A stretch of DNA of 11,492 nucleotides from the NCBI GenBank assembly GCA_030620115.1, contig JAUXFG010000126.1, positions 1 through 11,492 of the forward strand. The letters are read 5' to 3'. The stretch is from Candidatus Fermentibacterota bacterium. Lineage in GTDB: Bacteria > JAFGKV01. The notes under the pieces are model-generated. The model had not been told where the DNA came from. It made no database searches and saw nothing but the letters and a program-made list of their open reading frames with translations. Of the stretch, positions 1-6,336 are shown one piece after another (the first letter of the stretch is position 1; each line of letters opens with the position of its first letter). A program made the position numbers and the translations under genes.

Positions 1-3000
1 CGGGATTTTGCCAGTTGAGACGGATGCCTCCTTCGACCTGCTTTGCCGAGAAATGGCTCACCGGGGGAGGGGGCGTGGTGTCGGCGGGTGTACCGTGTGC
101 GTGAAGACCTTCTGCGTAGTTCCAATACAGATCGTAACTGTATGCACGGTAATGGTATGTCGTATCGTTCATGACATTCTCATCGTCCCAGGCAGTATCA
201 TCCCCGACATAGATTACGATACTCTCACCATCGGGTAGGTACTGTGGGGGAACAGTCACCTCGTAGTCCACTCCAGGCACGGGATTGGTCATGATGGGCT
301 CACCCTTCCTTCTGCCTATGAGAACCCCCTCGTAGTCGGAGTCTATCGGCGGTGTCCACGCGAGGTGGAGGACCTCATCATCCTCCTCGATGTTGAAATC
401 CGTCACATCTTCGGGAGGATCGACGTCGGCTCCGCTGGGTGCATTGGCCGGATTGGACAGCCCCGACCAATTGCCGTCTGTGTCTGCTACTTTGAGTGCC
501 ACGTAGTACATCTTGTCAAAGGCGAGGGTGGCGAGGGTCACTGAATCCCGAAGACCGGGCTCTGAGGGCGTGGGAAGATCCCCCGGCGGAACCACGGTCG
601 CGTCGTCCCATTCTCCTTCAGTATTGATCGGTCCTGCCATGGTATAGCGCAGGTCATACTCCGCCGCCGGGCCGCTTTCGGTGAAGTTCGAATCATCGGG
701 AACCGCCTTCCATTTGACTTCGAGTTCTCCCGCCCTAGAGCCAGTGAATGCCTGGAGGGTTGATACCGCTACAGGAGGGGTCACATCTGTTTGCACCGTG
801 TCCGAAGGGCTATTCGATACGACTGACCAGTTATCATGGTCATCCACTGCCTTGCAGGCGAAGTGAAGAAGGTCACCGGGGTTCAAGTCCCTGGCAATCA
901 ACGTATCAGGCTGTTGGGGTGCCGAGAAGCCAGGGCCGCGGAGGATGTGTTGAGCATCGAGTACAGTGGCCTGCTGCCAATTGCCATCACCGATGGGAAA
1001 TCGAAGGTTGTAGCGGAAGTCATAGTCAGACACCGGGCCGCCCTGGGTCAGGGAGTCGTCGGCAACGGCGGTCCACGTCAACATGATCTGGCCCTCGATG
1101 AGTCCCGGTGCATTTCCGGATGCCTGGAGGGTCCAGATTTTCGCAGGTCTTGTCACATCGGTCTGGGGATATGAGCCGGGGCTGTTGGAGACGCCAGAAG
1201 GCAGATCGTGATCGTCTGTGACCTTTATTCCAAAGTAGTACTCAGTATCGGGATCGAATCCTGTGACCTTCAATGAATGTTGCTCTCCAGGTAGCCCCGG
1301 CGGGAATGGGATCGGGTATTGCGTACAACTTCCCCAGTTGCCTTCCGTGACGTCGCTGCCGGCATGATACTTGAGGATGTGCTTCGTGGCGGCGGCTCCT
1401 GAATCAGCATCATCACCTACTGCCTCCCATGTCAGGAGAATCTCACCCTCGATGAGCTGCGCGTCATCTCCAGTGGCCTCGAGGTCGTCGATCTCCGCAG
1501 GGGGGGTTACATCGATCTGAACAAGTCCGAATTCCTCGTTTGAAAGGGGTGAAGGATTGTGGGCTTCATCAAACACTCGAAGTCTGAAGTAGTAGTATTT
1601 GCCAGGCACCAGGTTGGAAGCCATCATCGTCTGGGTCTGACCTGCAGGCTCTGGGGCGGGCGGATTGGGGAGTTCCGGCGCCGCATCGAATTCGCTCTCG
1701 TTCTGGATGCGATTGGTGTCAGCCTTGACCACGTAGTGGTCCGCTGTGCCTTCGTCTCCGTCATCGCCTGTCGTCGTCCACCTTAATAGCACCTGGCCTT
1801 CTAGCGCGCCCTCCGATGACGTCTCGAGGTTGTTAATCATACCGGGGGGCGTCACATCCTCCTGGGGAACGGTGGATGGGGAGTTCGACAGGGGAGAGAC
1901 GAGCCCCCGATCATCCTCCGCACGCAGGCAGAACCATATATTCTCCCAGTCAGTGGGCATTCCGGTGGCCACCATGGATTCGTCAGTCTCGGCCATGGCT
2001 GGGGTGGGAACGTTTTCCGTGATGGAGTAAGCGGAATTCCATGCTCCCGTCGTGTTGATCTCGGTGGCCGCATACTTGATGTAATACATCGTTGCGCGAC
2101 CAGAACCACCATCGTCACCAGGGGCGGTCCACGTCAGATTCACTTCAGCCTCGACGCTGCCTGGGACCGCCTGGAGGTCAATGACCGCACGAGGCGGCAG
2201 CTCATCGTCCGCGGCTACGGGGCCTGCCTCATTGCATGGCGTGGATTCCAAGGATCCATCGTATGCCGTCACGACATAGTAGTAGTTCACGAGATCAGTC
2301 ACCGTGCTATCAATATGTTCGGACGATCCAGCCGGGAGAGTGGTCAGAGGATCATTGTAGCTTCCCTCTTCCGTTCTCCTGTAGACCTTGTAGCCCTCCA
2401 GGCCTCCTCCGCCGTTGTCGTCCGGGCTCTTCTGCCAGAGGAGACGTATCTTGCCGCCCCCATCGGGAGTTGGGTTGCTGACCAGCAGGTCGCTGGGCGC
2501 CCCGGGAGCGCCATTGTCCACCGCCATGGCCGAGTCTGCCACCGAGTAGGCGGAGTAATTCCTGCTGTCCTCGGCTCTGACGCGATAGTAGAAGACACTG
2601 CCGGGGTCGAGGCCCTGATCAACGTACAGCGTTTCCCCCGCGGAGGCCGATCCTCTGGTATAGAAGTTGGACGTATCCGCATCTACGGACCGAAGGATCT
2701 GATACTTCACCACGTCATCAGCTCCTGCGCCATCGTCAGGAGAGAGGCCCCAGACAACCTCGATGGCTGATCCCTGATCAGCGGGATAGTCCGATGCCTG
2801 GAGATCCGTGGGAGGCCGAGGAGGCAGGTTATCCACCGGTCTCCCGCTGACTGTTCCCGTAGGGGGGGAGAGTATGCCGGCAGCCAAGGCACTCACTCTA
2901 AAGTAGTAGAGAACAGCCGGTGCTAGGCTGCAATCAGTATACTTTTTTGTTCCCGCCTGGGTGGTGTCCACCGGCGCATAGGCGCCATCCAGGAGCGTGT

Positions 3001-3523
3001 CGCGCATGACTACATATCCGGTGACCTCTCCTCCCGTGGTATCCATGGGAGACAACGCCCATGATACATCAAGGCATCGTCCCTGATCCGCGGGATGATC
3101 GGCCACGACCAGCGAGAAAGGCGGTGAAACAGAAGCCGGAACCGCGGATTCGATCTTGGATTTCCTGCTTTCTTCACCGTTTCTTGCTACAGAGACCTGG
3201 TACTCGTATCTGATTTCCGGTACTACATCACGGTCCACATAGGCGGTTTCTGGTACTGCGACCCGCGTGAGCTCCGCGAAGAAAGTGGAGTCGGCGGAAG
3301 TGTCTTGTCTATAGATGATTGTTTGCTCGAGGTTGTCCACCCCGGGTATGTTCCAGGCCAACCGGATGCGGCCAACCAGCCCATCTATTCTGAGGTCGAA
3401 CGGATCGGACTCGGCAGGGTCCAGAGGGTTGTCGTGGTTTCGTGTACAAGCGAAGACCGCCATGACTACCATCAGGAATAAGAGTAGCAGTGGGCCAATC
3501 GCCCTAGAAACAGATCGAATCAT
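1..3523 (-). CDS. FN3-array lipoprotein, C-terminus beyond window
   Basis: Partial gene: the frame is open from the ATG at 3523-3521 to the left edge, 1174 codons with no stop. GGAGG at 3538-3534 lies 10 nt before this ATG. Residues 1-26 form a lipoprotein signal peptide (basic start, leucine-rich core, lipobox VFAC with Cys26; Thr27 follows, so outer-membrane retention is expected by the E. coli rule). The rest is a string of FN3-like modules starting near residues 37, 135, 233, 338, 441, 558, 673, 791, 915, 1035 and 1150 (the last cut off). Modules typically show a proline-rich start (TPP or similar), a strand with a core Trp (LTW), and a YYF/YYV strand near the end. Modules 3-9 place an acidic DD loop a few residues after that Trp. 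Modules 5-9 are the most alike (115-124 residues). I see no enzyme domain in this part; one may lie beyond the edge. Likely a surface or periplasmic adhesion or scaffold lipoprotein; the function is inferred. Confidence 0.9.
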   Translation of the reverse strand, partial: MIRSVSRAIGPLLLLFLMVVMAVFACTRNHDNPLDPAESDPFDLRIDGLVGRIRLAWNIPGVDNLEQTIIYRQDTSADSTFFAELTRVAVPETAYVDRDVVPEIRYEYQVSVARNGEESRKSKIESAVPASVSPPFSLVVADHPADQGRCLDVSWALSPMDTTGGEVTGYVVMRDTLLDGAYAPVDTTQAGTKKYTDCSLAPAVLYYFRVSALAAGILSPPTGTVSGRPVDNLPPRPPTDLQASDYPADQGSAIEVVWGLSPDDGAGADDVVKYQILRSVDADTSNFYTRGSASAGETLYVDQGLDPGSVFYYRVRAEDSRNYSAYSVADSAMAVDNGAPGAPSDLLVSNPTPDGGGKIRLLWQKSPDDNGGGGLEGYKVYRRTEEGSYNDPLTTLPAGSSEHIDSTVTDLVNYYYVVTAYDGSLESTPCNEAGPVAADDELPPRAVIDLQAVPGSVEAEVNLTWTAPGDDGGSGRATMYYIKYAATEINTTGAWNSAYSITENVPTPAMAETDESMVATGMPTDWENIWFCLRAEDDRGLVSPLSNSPSTVPQEDVTPPGMINNLETSSEGALEGQVLLRWTTTGDDGDEGTADHYVVKADTNRIQNESEFDAAPELPNPPAPEPAGQTQTMMASNLVPGKYYYFRLRVFDEAHNPSPLSNEEFGLVQIDVTPPAEIDDLEATGDDAQLIEGEILLTWEAVGDDADSGAAATKHILKYHAGSDVTEGNWGSCTQYPIPFPPGLPGEQHSLKVTGFDPDTEYYFGIKVTDDHDLPSGVSNSPGSYPQTDVTRPAKIWTLQASGNAPGLIEGQIMLTWTAVADDSLTQGGPVSDYDFRYNLRFPIGDGNWQQATVLDAQHILRGPGFSAPQQPDTLIARDLNPGDLLHFACKAVDDHDNWSVVSNSPSDTVQTDVTPPVAVSTLQAFTGSRAGELEVKWKAVPDDSNFTESGPAAEYDLRYTMAGPINTEGEWDDATVVPPGDLPTPSEPGLRDSVTLATLAFDKMYYVALKVADTDGNWSGLSNPANAPSGADVDPPEDVTDFNIEEDDEVLHLAWTPPIDSDYEGVLIGRRKGEPIMTNPVPGVDYEVTVPPQYLPDGESIVIYVGDDTAWDDENVMNDTTYHYRAYSYDLYWNYAEGLHAHGTPADTTPPPPVSHFSAKQVEGGIRLNWQNP

Positions 3524-3679
3524 CAAGGTCGAACCTCCACAGAAGCCCTTTGAATAGTACGGATTTAATTTGGTGCAGCGATTCGCCTTTTGGCCGTCAT
3601 CCTTCTCTCGTCATTCAGTCCAGTTCGAATGCACCCTTAGGCAATCTTACATCAACTACCTCATGTTCGGATCCGGCCG
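3524..3679. other. Spacer between two minus-strand genes
   Basis: These 156 bp separate the stop of the CsgG-like gene from the start of the FN3 lipoprotein gene. I see the GGAGG ribosome binding site at 3534-3538 but no convincing terminator hairpin and only a weak -10-like TACTAT on the minus strand. The two genes could be read from one transcript; the spacing does not settle it. Confidence 0.4.
3534..3538 (-). promoter_or_regulatory. Ribosome binding site of the FN3 lipoprotein gene
   Basis: GGAGG on the minus strand, 10 nt upstream of the ATG at 3523. It fixes the start codon and agrees with the signal peptide and lipobox read from that ATG. Confidence 0.7.
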
Positions 3680-4600
3680 TCAGAAGCGTCTGGTGAGAAC
3701 TACCCCTAGGCCCCTTGCCCCCGCCCATGGTCGGGCCGTCCACCTCTCACCGCTGGGGGTTCCGGTAGACCACTGCTCTGAAACCCCATAGTCATTAGCG
3801 AACCAATAGTAGATAGAAGCAGCAGCACTGCCAAGAGTTAGCACTGCGAGTGCGTTTCTGGCAAGAATATAATCGCCGGCTTGATTGTAAAGCCGGGTGA
3901 TTTCGTGCTCTCGAACGGCGTGCAGGTACTTGTCCCATGTATCTGATGATTGGGCATCATAATGATACGTAAGCATCCCGAGGCCAACAGTCGCACCAAG
4001 TGAAAGCCATGGAGCCATATGTCTTGCGGGAGATTCGCTTGGCTTGGACGGTGTCCGGCCGGGTGCGTGCTCCGTCACATCCTCACGTGGGGTTTGGCCC
4101 ACCACCTGACCCTGTACAACCCGCGCTGTTTCCACCGCAACTTGTCCTGAGAGAAGATCGAGATCCGGCTCAGGTTGTTCCACTGTATGGACCGTAAGCG
4201 CAATACAGTCCACGATATAGGTGTTGATGACCAGCACGTTTCCCCTGGGCGCAAAGGATCCAAAGATCACCTTTGTTGCCCCCAAGGATTGACCCAGCCG
4301 GAATGCCTGACGCTCATTGGTAATGTATCCTTGGTCCGGCACCAACGTATCCAAAGCAGCCGCTACTTCATCCCTCGGCACAAGAAGCACCTTCCCTGTT
4401 GCAAGCAGTCTGCTTGAAACAGCCAAGGAGATGCGGTCTTCGAGCACCTCCAAGGAATCGACATGTGTTCGGTTCCGGTACTGGAGGACCACGATTCTAT
4501 GAAGGGCCGGCAGTGATGTTTCGTCCGGCGGATCCTGGGCACATGCCTCCGCAGCAAACAAGGCAACACCTAGCACCAAAAGGGCGCACACACGCACCAT
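3680..4600 (-). CDS. Exported protein with CsgG/FlgO-like domain
   Basis: 306 residues. Residues 1-21 are a signal peptide ending ACA before QDPP, so cleavage by signal peptidase I fits; Cys20 lies in a poor lipobox, so a lipoprotein is less likely. Residues 33-135 match the pattern of CsgG, FlgO and TolB-N-type alpha/beta domains: a first strand RIVVLQYRNR, a helix EDRISLAVSSRLL, VLLVPRDEV, then GQSLGATKVIFGSF and a further strand. A polar proline-rich linker follows (about 168-196). The C-terminal part has two hydrophobic stretches (about 198-212 and 250-267) around a polar segment rich in Trp, Tyr and Glu, and the protein ends GLGVVLTRRF, a strand with terminal Phe as in many outer-membrane proteins. 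GAGG lies only 4 nt before the ATG; GTG codons at positions 2 and 4 are alternative starts with more usual spacing. It lies upstream of, and co-directional with, the FN3 lipoprotein gene. The exact role is unknown; curli or flagellar partner genes are absent here. Confidence 0.75.
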   Translation of the reverse strand: MVRVCALLVLGVALFAAEACAQDPPDETSLPALHRIVVLQYRNRTHVDSLEVLEDRISLAVSSRLLATGKVLLVPRDEVAAALDTLVPDQGYITNERQAFRLGQSLGATKVIFGSFAPRGNVLVINTYIVDCIALTVHTVEQPEPDLDLLSGQVAVETARVVQGQVVGQTPREDVTEHAPGRTPSKPSESPARHMAPWLSLGATVGLGMLTYHYDAQSSDTWDKYLHAVREHEITRLYNQAGDYILARNALAVLTLGSAAASIYYWFANDYGVSEQWSTGTPSGERWTARPWAGARGLGVVLTRRF

Positions 4601-4957
4601 CTCACCTCACATCCTGTTTTTTCGCAGAGCAGCATTCCCCCCAGCCTCTGTTGCTAAGTGCCAAGTTTGAGGGCGGCATCCGATCTTTTCTCTGCATACT
4701 CATTTCATCTGAAGCTTTCATACACGTCCCACCGAGGAAGTGTTTCCTCCAGGAAGACTGCTTTTTCCCAGTCGGTTCATCTTCGATTACCACGCATAGC
4801 CACTCACTGGAGCCCGCGCTCCTTCTCATGAGAGTCGCGGCAAGGAGGTTGATTGATGGCACGCGAAAGGGGTAACCACGTCTGCGTACGGTCTATGGAG
4901 ACCGTTGGAGCCAGTTGATGAATCGATCCCCACCGATTGGATCGCCCCATTGCTGAT
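4601..4957. other. Non-coding region upstream of the CsgG-like gene
   Basis: I find no supportable gene here. There is a perfect 7-bp hairpin (ACGGTCT, loop ATGG) at 4888-4905 without a T-run on either side, and a bulged stem followed by five T on the plus strand at 4739-4766. Any promoter for the minus-strand gene at 4600 should lie here, but I see no clear -35/-10 pair. Confidence 0.5.
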
Positions 4958-5077
4958 TTAGTTCTCGTCCAATTTGAGGTCATAGTCACCTGGAGGCAAG
5001 AGATAGTGACAAGTGGCAACGTTGATTGATATTTCGACGCTTCGGGTTGTGGGAGCGTTTTGGGGTTCAGCGTTCAT
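4958..5077 (-). pseudogene. Probable 3' remnant of a lost minus-strand gene
   Basis: A 39-codon frame from an ATG at 5077 to a TAA at 4958-4960. The first dozen codons are read through the GTTCA-rich repeat and look like noise. The last 27 or so (from RSVEISINV through HYLLPPGDYDLKLDEN to the stop) read like a genuine protein end: alternating hydrophobic residues and a PPGDYDLKL turn-strand pattern common at the ends of beta-sandwich domains. The apparent coding stretch begins where the repeat ends (about 5060), as if repeat-associated recombination removed the 5' part of the gene. I cannot assign a family from so few residues. A chance short ORF remains possible. Confidence 0.35.
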
Positions 5078-5106
5078 GCGTTCAGCGTTCAGAGTTCAGG
5101 GTTGAG
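5064..5106. repeat. GTTCA-rich short repeat stretch
   Basis: A run of GTTCA-type words (GTTCAGC, GTTCATGC, GTTCAGC, GTTCAGA, GTTCAGG) at irregular 7-9 bp spacing. Similar words recur at 5155-5168, 5314-5342 and 7767-7790, and in reverse complement at 5363-5368 and 5448-5460. The irregular spacing and lack of unique spacers rule out a CRISPR array; this is dispersed intergenic repeat material. Confidence 0.7.
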
Positions 5107-5190
5107 AGTACAGGTGGAAGAACAGGCCGTATGAGTCATGTACTCTCAAACAAGGGTTCATGGTTCAGATGACGGAGGAAGGAAGCAGAG

Positions 5191-5225
5191 AGATTCTTCG
5201 CTCCTTGGAGTCGCTCAGAATGACA
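5191..5225 (-). repeat. CATTCTGAG...GAAGAATCT repeat, copy 1
   Basis: On the minus strand this 35-nt unit starts TGTCATTCTGAG and ends GAAGAATCT. I recall this CATTCTGAG/GAAGAATC motif as a frequent intergenic repeat in many environmental bacterial genomes; that is memory, not a search. It pairs with copy 2 at 5255-5289 in inverted orientation. The inner 14 nt (CGACTCCAAGGAGC) differ from the other copy. Confidence 0.75.
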
Positions 5226-5254
5226 GTGGTAGTGTGCAGAAGTAGATGGCCGCG

Positions 5255-5289
5255 TGTCATTCTGAGGGAGCGAAGCGACCGAAGAATCT
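5255..5289 (+). repeat. CATTCTGAG...GAAGAATCT repeat, copy 2
   Basis: A 35-nt unit starting TGTCATTCTGAG and ending GAAGAATCT; its first 12 and last 9 bases are identical to copy 1 (5191-5225, opposite strand). The inner 14 nt read GGAGCGAAGCGACC here, rich in the same GGAG/GCGA words but in another arrangement. With 29 bp between the copies, a long hairpin with an unpaired middle is possible. Confidence 0.75.
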
Positions 5290-5411
5290 GGGTGGGGGGA
5301 GGAGAGAAGGAAGCGTTCAGGATTCAGGGGTTCAGGGTTCAGGAGGGACGCTCTCCCTGTCCTGAACTCTTGTTTGAGAGTGCATTTCATATCTGCTGTA
5401 CTCTCTACTTT

Positions 5412-5440
5412 GAAAAACCTGATGGCGCGGTGCCATCAGG
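5412..5440 (-). terminator. Terminator-like hairpin, minus strand
   Basis: A perfect 9-bp stem (CCTGATGGC at 5418-5426, GCCATCAGG at 5432-5440) with a 5-nt loop, followed on the minus strand by TTTTTC (5417-5412). The shape fits a rho-independent terminator reading leftward, but no minus-strand gene lies upstream of it in this window. It sits in the right arm of the composite repeat and may simply be part of that element. Confidence 0.45.
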
Positions 5441-5460
5441 GGTCGCACTGAACTCTGAAC

Positions 5461-5569
5461 TCCCGTAACGCCTGTGGCTCGCCATGCTAAGTCTATTGCG
5501 TGGGAGTTCATCAATCAGTACGTTGTCCTCGATCTGTGATGTTCAGTTCGGAACCGGAGGAGGCTCTCA
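5461..5569. other. Upstream region of the miaA operon
   Basis: This stretch separates the composite repeat from the first gene of the four-gene operon. The operon promoter should lie here or in the repeat. The best -35-like TTGCGT has only a poor -10 partner (TACGTT, 17 nt away), so I do not call a promoter. GGAGGAGG just before 5570 is a strong ribosome binding site. Confidence 0.4.
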
Positions 5570-5920
5570 ATGGAGAACCCCGTCGAGAAACTGGCAATGG
5601 AGGATGGGCGCTATAGCCCAAAGGCCTTCATGATAGTCCTCGAAGCCCTCCATATGGGCACGCCGGAAAAGCGTCATATCTCAGGGGCGGAGTTATCCCA
5701 TGCCGTGCTTGAACTCGTGAGGGGACTGTATGGAGTGTCGGCGCGGATGGTTCTTCATGAATGGGGGCTCAAGACGACCCGTGATATCGGCGAAGTAGTC
5801 TTCCTCTTGGTCAATGGAGGAATCATGCGGGCAGCTCCCGGCGATCGAATCGAAGATTTCGATGATCTCTTCGATCTCAGTGAACAGTTAGAAGAGAATT
5901 ATCCATGGGGGAGCCGCTGA
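5570..5920 (+). CDS. TIGR04138/Minf_1886-like conserved small protein
   Basis: 116 residues, cytosolic, no signal peptide. The sequence fits the small conserved family I know as TIGR04138 (Minf_1886 family), first described from Planctomycetes and Verrucomicrobia: RHISGAEL at 35-42, then VLHEWGLKTTRDIGEVVFLLV at 61-81, then an acidic DRIEDFDDLFDL segment at 92-103. No enzymatic function is established for this family to my knowledge. The ATG follows a strong GGAGGAGG ribosome binding site, and the length is normal for the family. The 3' end overlaps the next gene by 16 nt, so it is the first gene of a coupled four-gene unit ending in miaA. The family name rests on recalled motifs. Confidence 0.8.
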   Translation: MENPVEKLAMEDGRYSPKAFMIVLEALHMGTPEKRHISGAELSHAVLELVRGLYGVSARMVLHEWGLKTTRDIGEVVFLLVNGGIMRAAPGDRIEDFDDLFDLSEQLEENYPWGSR

Positions 5921-6336
5921 AAAAGGCAAAGACCTCCACCGTGATCGGCGGGGTCATGTGGACGAGGACGGCGTTTATCCTTTCCGCGCGCTCGTGTGCC
6001 TCGCTCTCCATCTTGTTTCTTCTCGATGGATTCTACGTGAATGGGTTCTGGCTGGCCCTGGGGATGGGGTTACTCTTCGGAGTGATAGGACTTCGTATTG
6101 CATCGGTGTTCCGTTGCTTTTCCGGATTGGGCTGCATGGTGGTTGAGTTTTTGGCTCAGTTAGGGGCGAGCATCTTGGTTGTCGCATCGGCAAGCCGACT
6201 CTTCGGCGGCATTCTGATCTTGGATCATACGGTGCTCTTGATGGCAGGCATCGGGGTTGGGTTGCTCCAGTTGCTTGCCAGCCTGGCGTTGGGCCGAGAC
6301 ATTCTGTCTCACAAGACATCAGGGGTTCGCGGATGA
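5905..6336 (+). CDS. Four-helix membrane protein, unknown function
   Basis: 143 residues. After a short basic N-terminus (GEPLKKAKTS) there are about four hydrophobic segments: roughly 20-46, 47-69, 78-102 and 108-127, ending in a polar tail (GRDILSHKTSGVRG). This pattern predicts a small integral inner-membrane protein. I see no catalytic or metal-binding motif; the third segment contains EFLAQLGAS, with a Glu and a Gln near the membrane edge. It begins inside the preceding gene (16-nt overlap) and its last bases overlap the next start (ATGA at 6333), so translation is probably coupled. I do not recognise the family. No clear ribosome binding site precedes the ATG, which fits coupling. Confidence 0.75.
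   Translation: MGEPLKKAKTSTVIGGVMWTRTAFILSARSCASLSILFLLDGFYVNGFWLALGMGLLFGVIGLRIASVFRCFSGLGCMVVEFLAQLGASILVVASASRLFGGILILDHTVLLMAGIGVGLLQLLASLALGRDILSHKTSGVRG

Larger units (their letters stand above)
5087..5460. repeat. Composite inverted repeat, two four-motif arms
   Basis: Left arm 5087-5225 and right arm 5255-5460 flank a 29-bp centre. Read inward, both arms carry the same motifs in the same order: GTTCAGAGTTCAG (5087-5099; complement 5448-5460, 13/13), GAGAGTACA (5104-5112; complement 5397-5405, 9/9), a 22-nt block containing CTCTCAAACAAG (5139-5160; complement 5363-5384, 20/22), and a 35-nt block beginning AGATTCTTCG (5191-5225; complement 5255-5289). Within the left arm GAGAGTACA and TGTACTCTC are themselves inverted and could form a hairpin; the right arm has the same pair with one mismatch. 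The right arm also holds an extra hairpin at 5418-5440. The order is conserved although the intervening sequence has diverged, which points to a duplicated composite element and not to chance. No transposase is present. Confidence 0.8.

Noticed and set aside
681-1174. Overlapping plus-strand open frames within the FN3 region
   Set aside because: They lie opposite the continuous 1174-codon FN3 lipoprotein frame, have no ribosome binding sites and no protein-like patterns. The same goes for other plus-strand frames between 8 and 3557.
3999-4569. Several short frames overlapping the CsgG-like gene on both strands
   Set aside because: The minus-strand 306-residue frame has a signal peptide and domain pattern; these others are low-complexity shadows of it.
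4739-4766. Plus-strand terminator-like stem followed by TTTTT
   Set aside because: The stem has a bulge and a G-T pair, and no plus-strand gene lies upstream that it could terminate. It would have to serve an unseen antisense RNA.
4602-4862. 86-codon minus-strand frame upstream of the CsgG-like gene
   Set aside because: No ribosome binding site, no recognisable fold pattern, ends just before the next ATG by chance. I treat the region as non-coding.
5064-5106. CRISPR array made of GTTCA words
   Set aside because: Units are 7-9 bp with irregular spacing and no unique spacers; no cas gene is present.
5136-5514. Open frames of 60-102 codons across the composite repeat
   Set aside because: Their sequence is entirely explained by the inverted repeat motifs, and the translations look like repeat noise.
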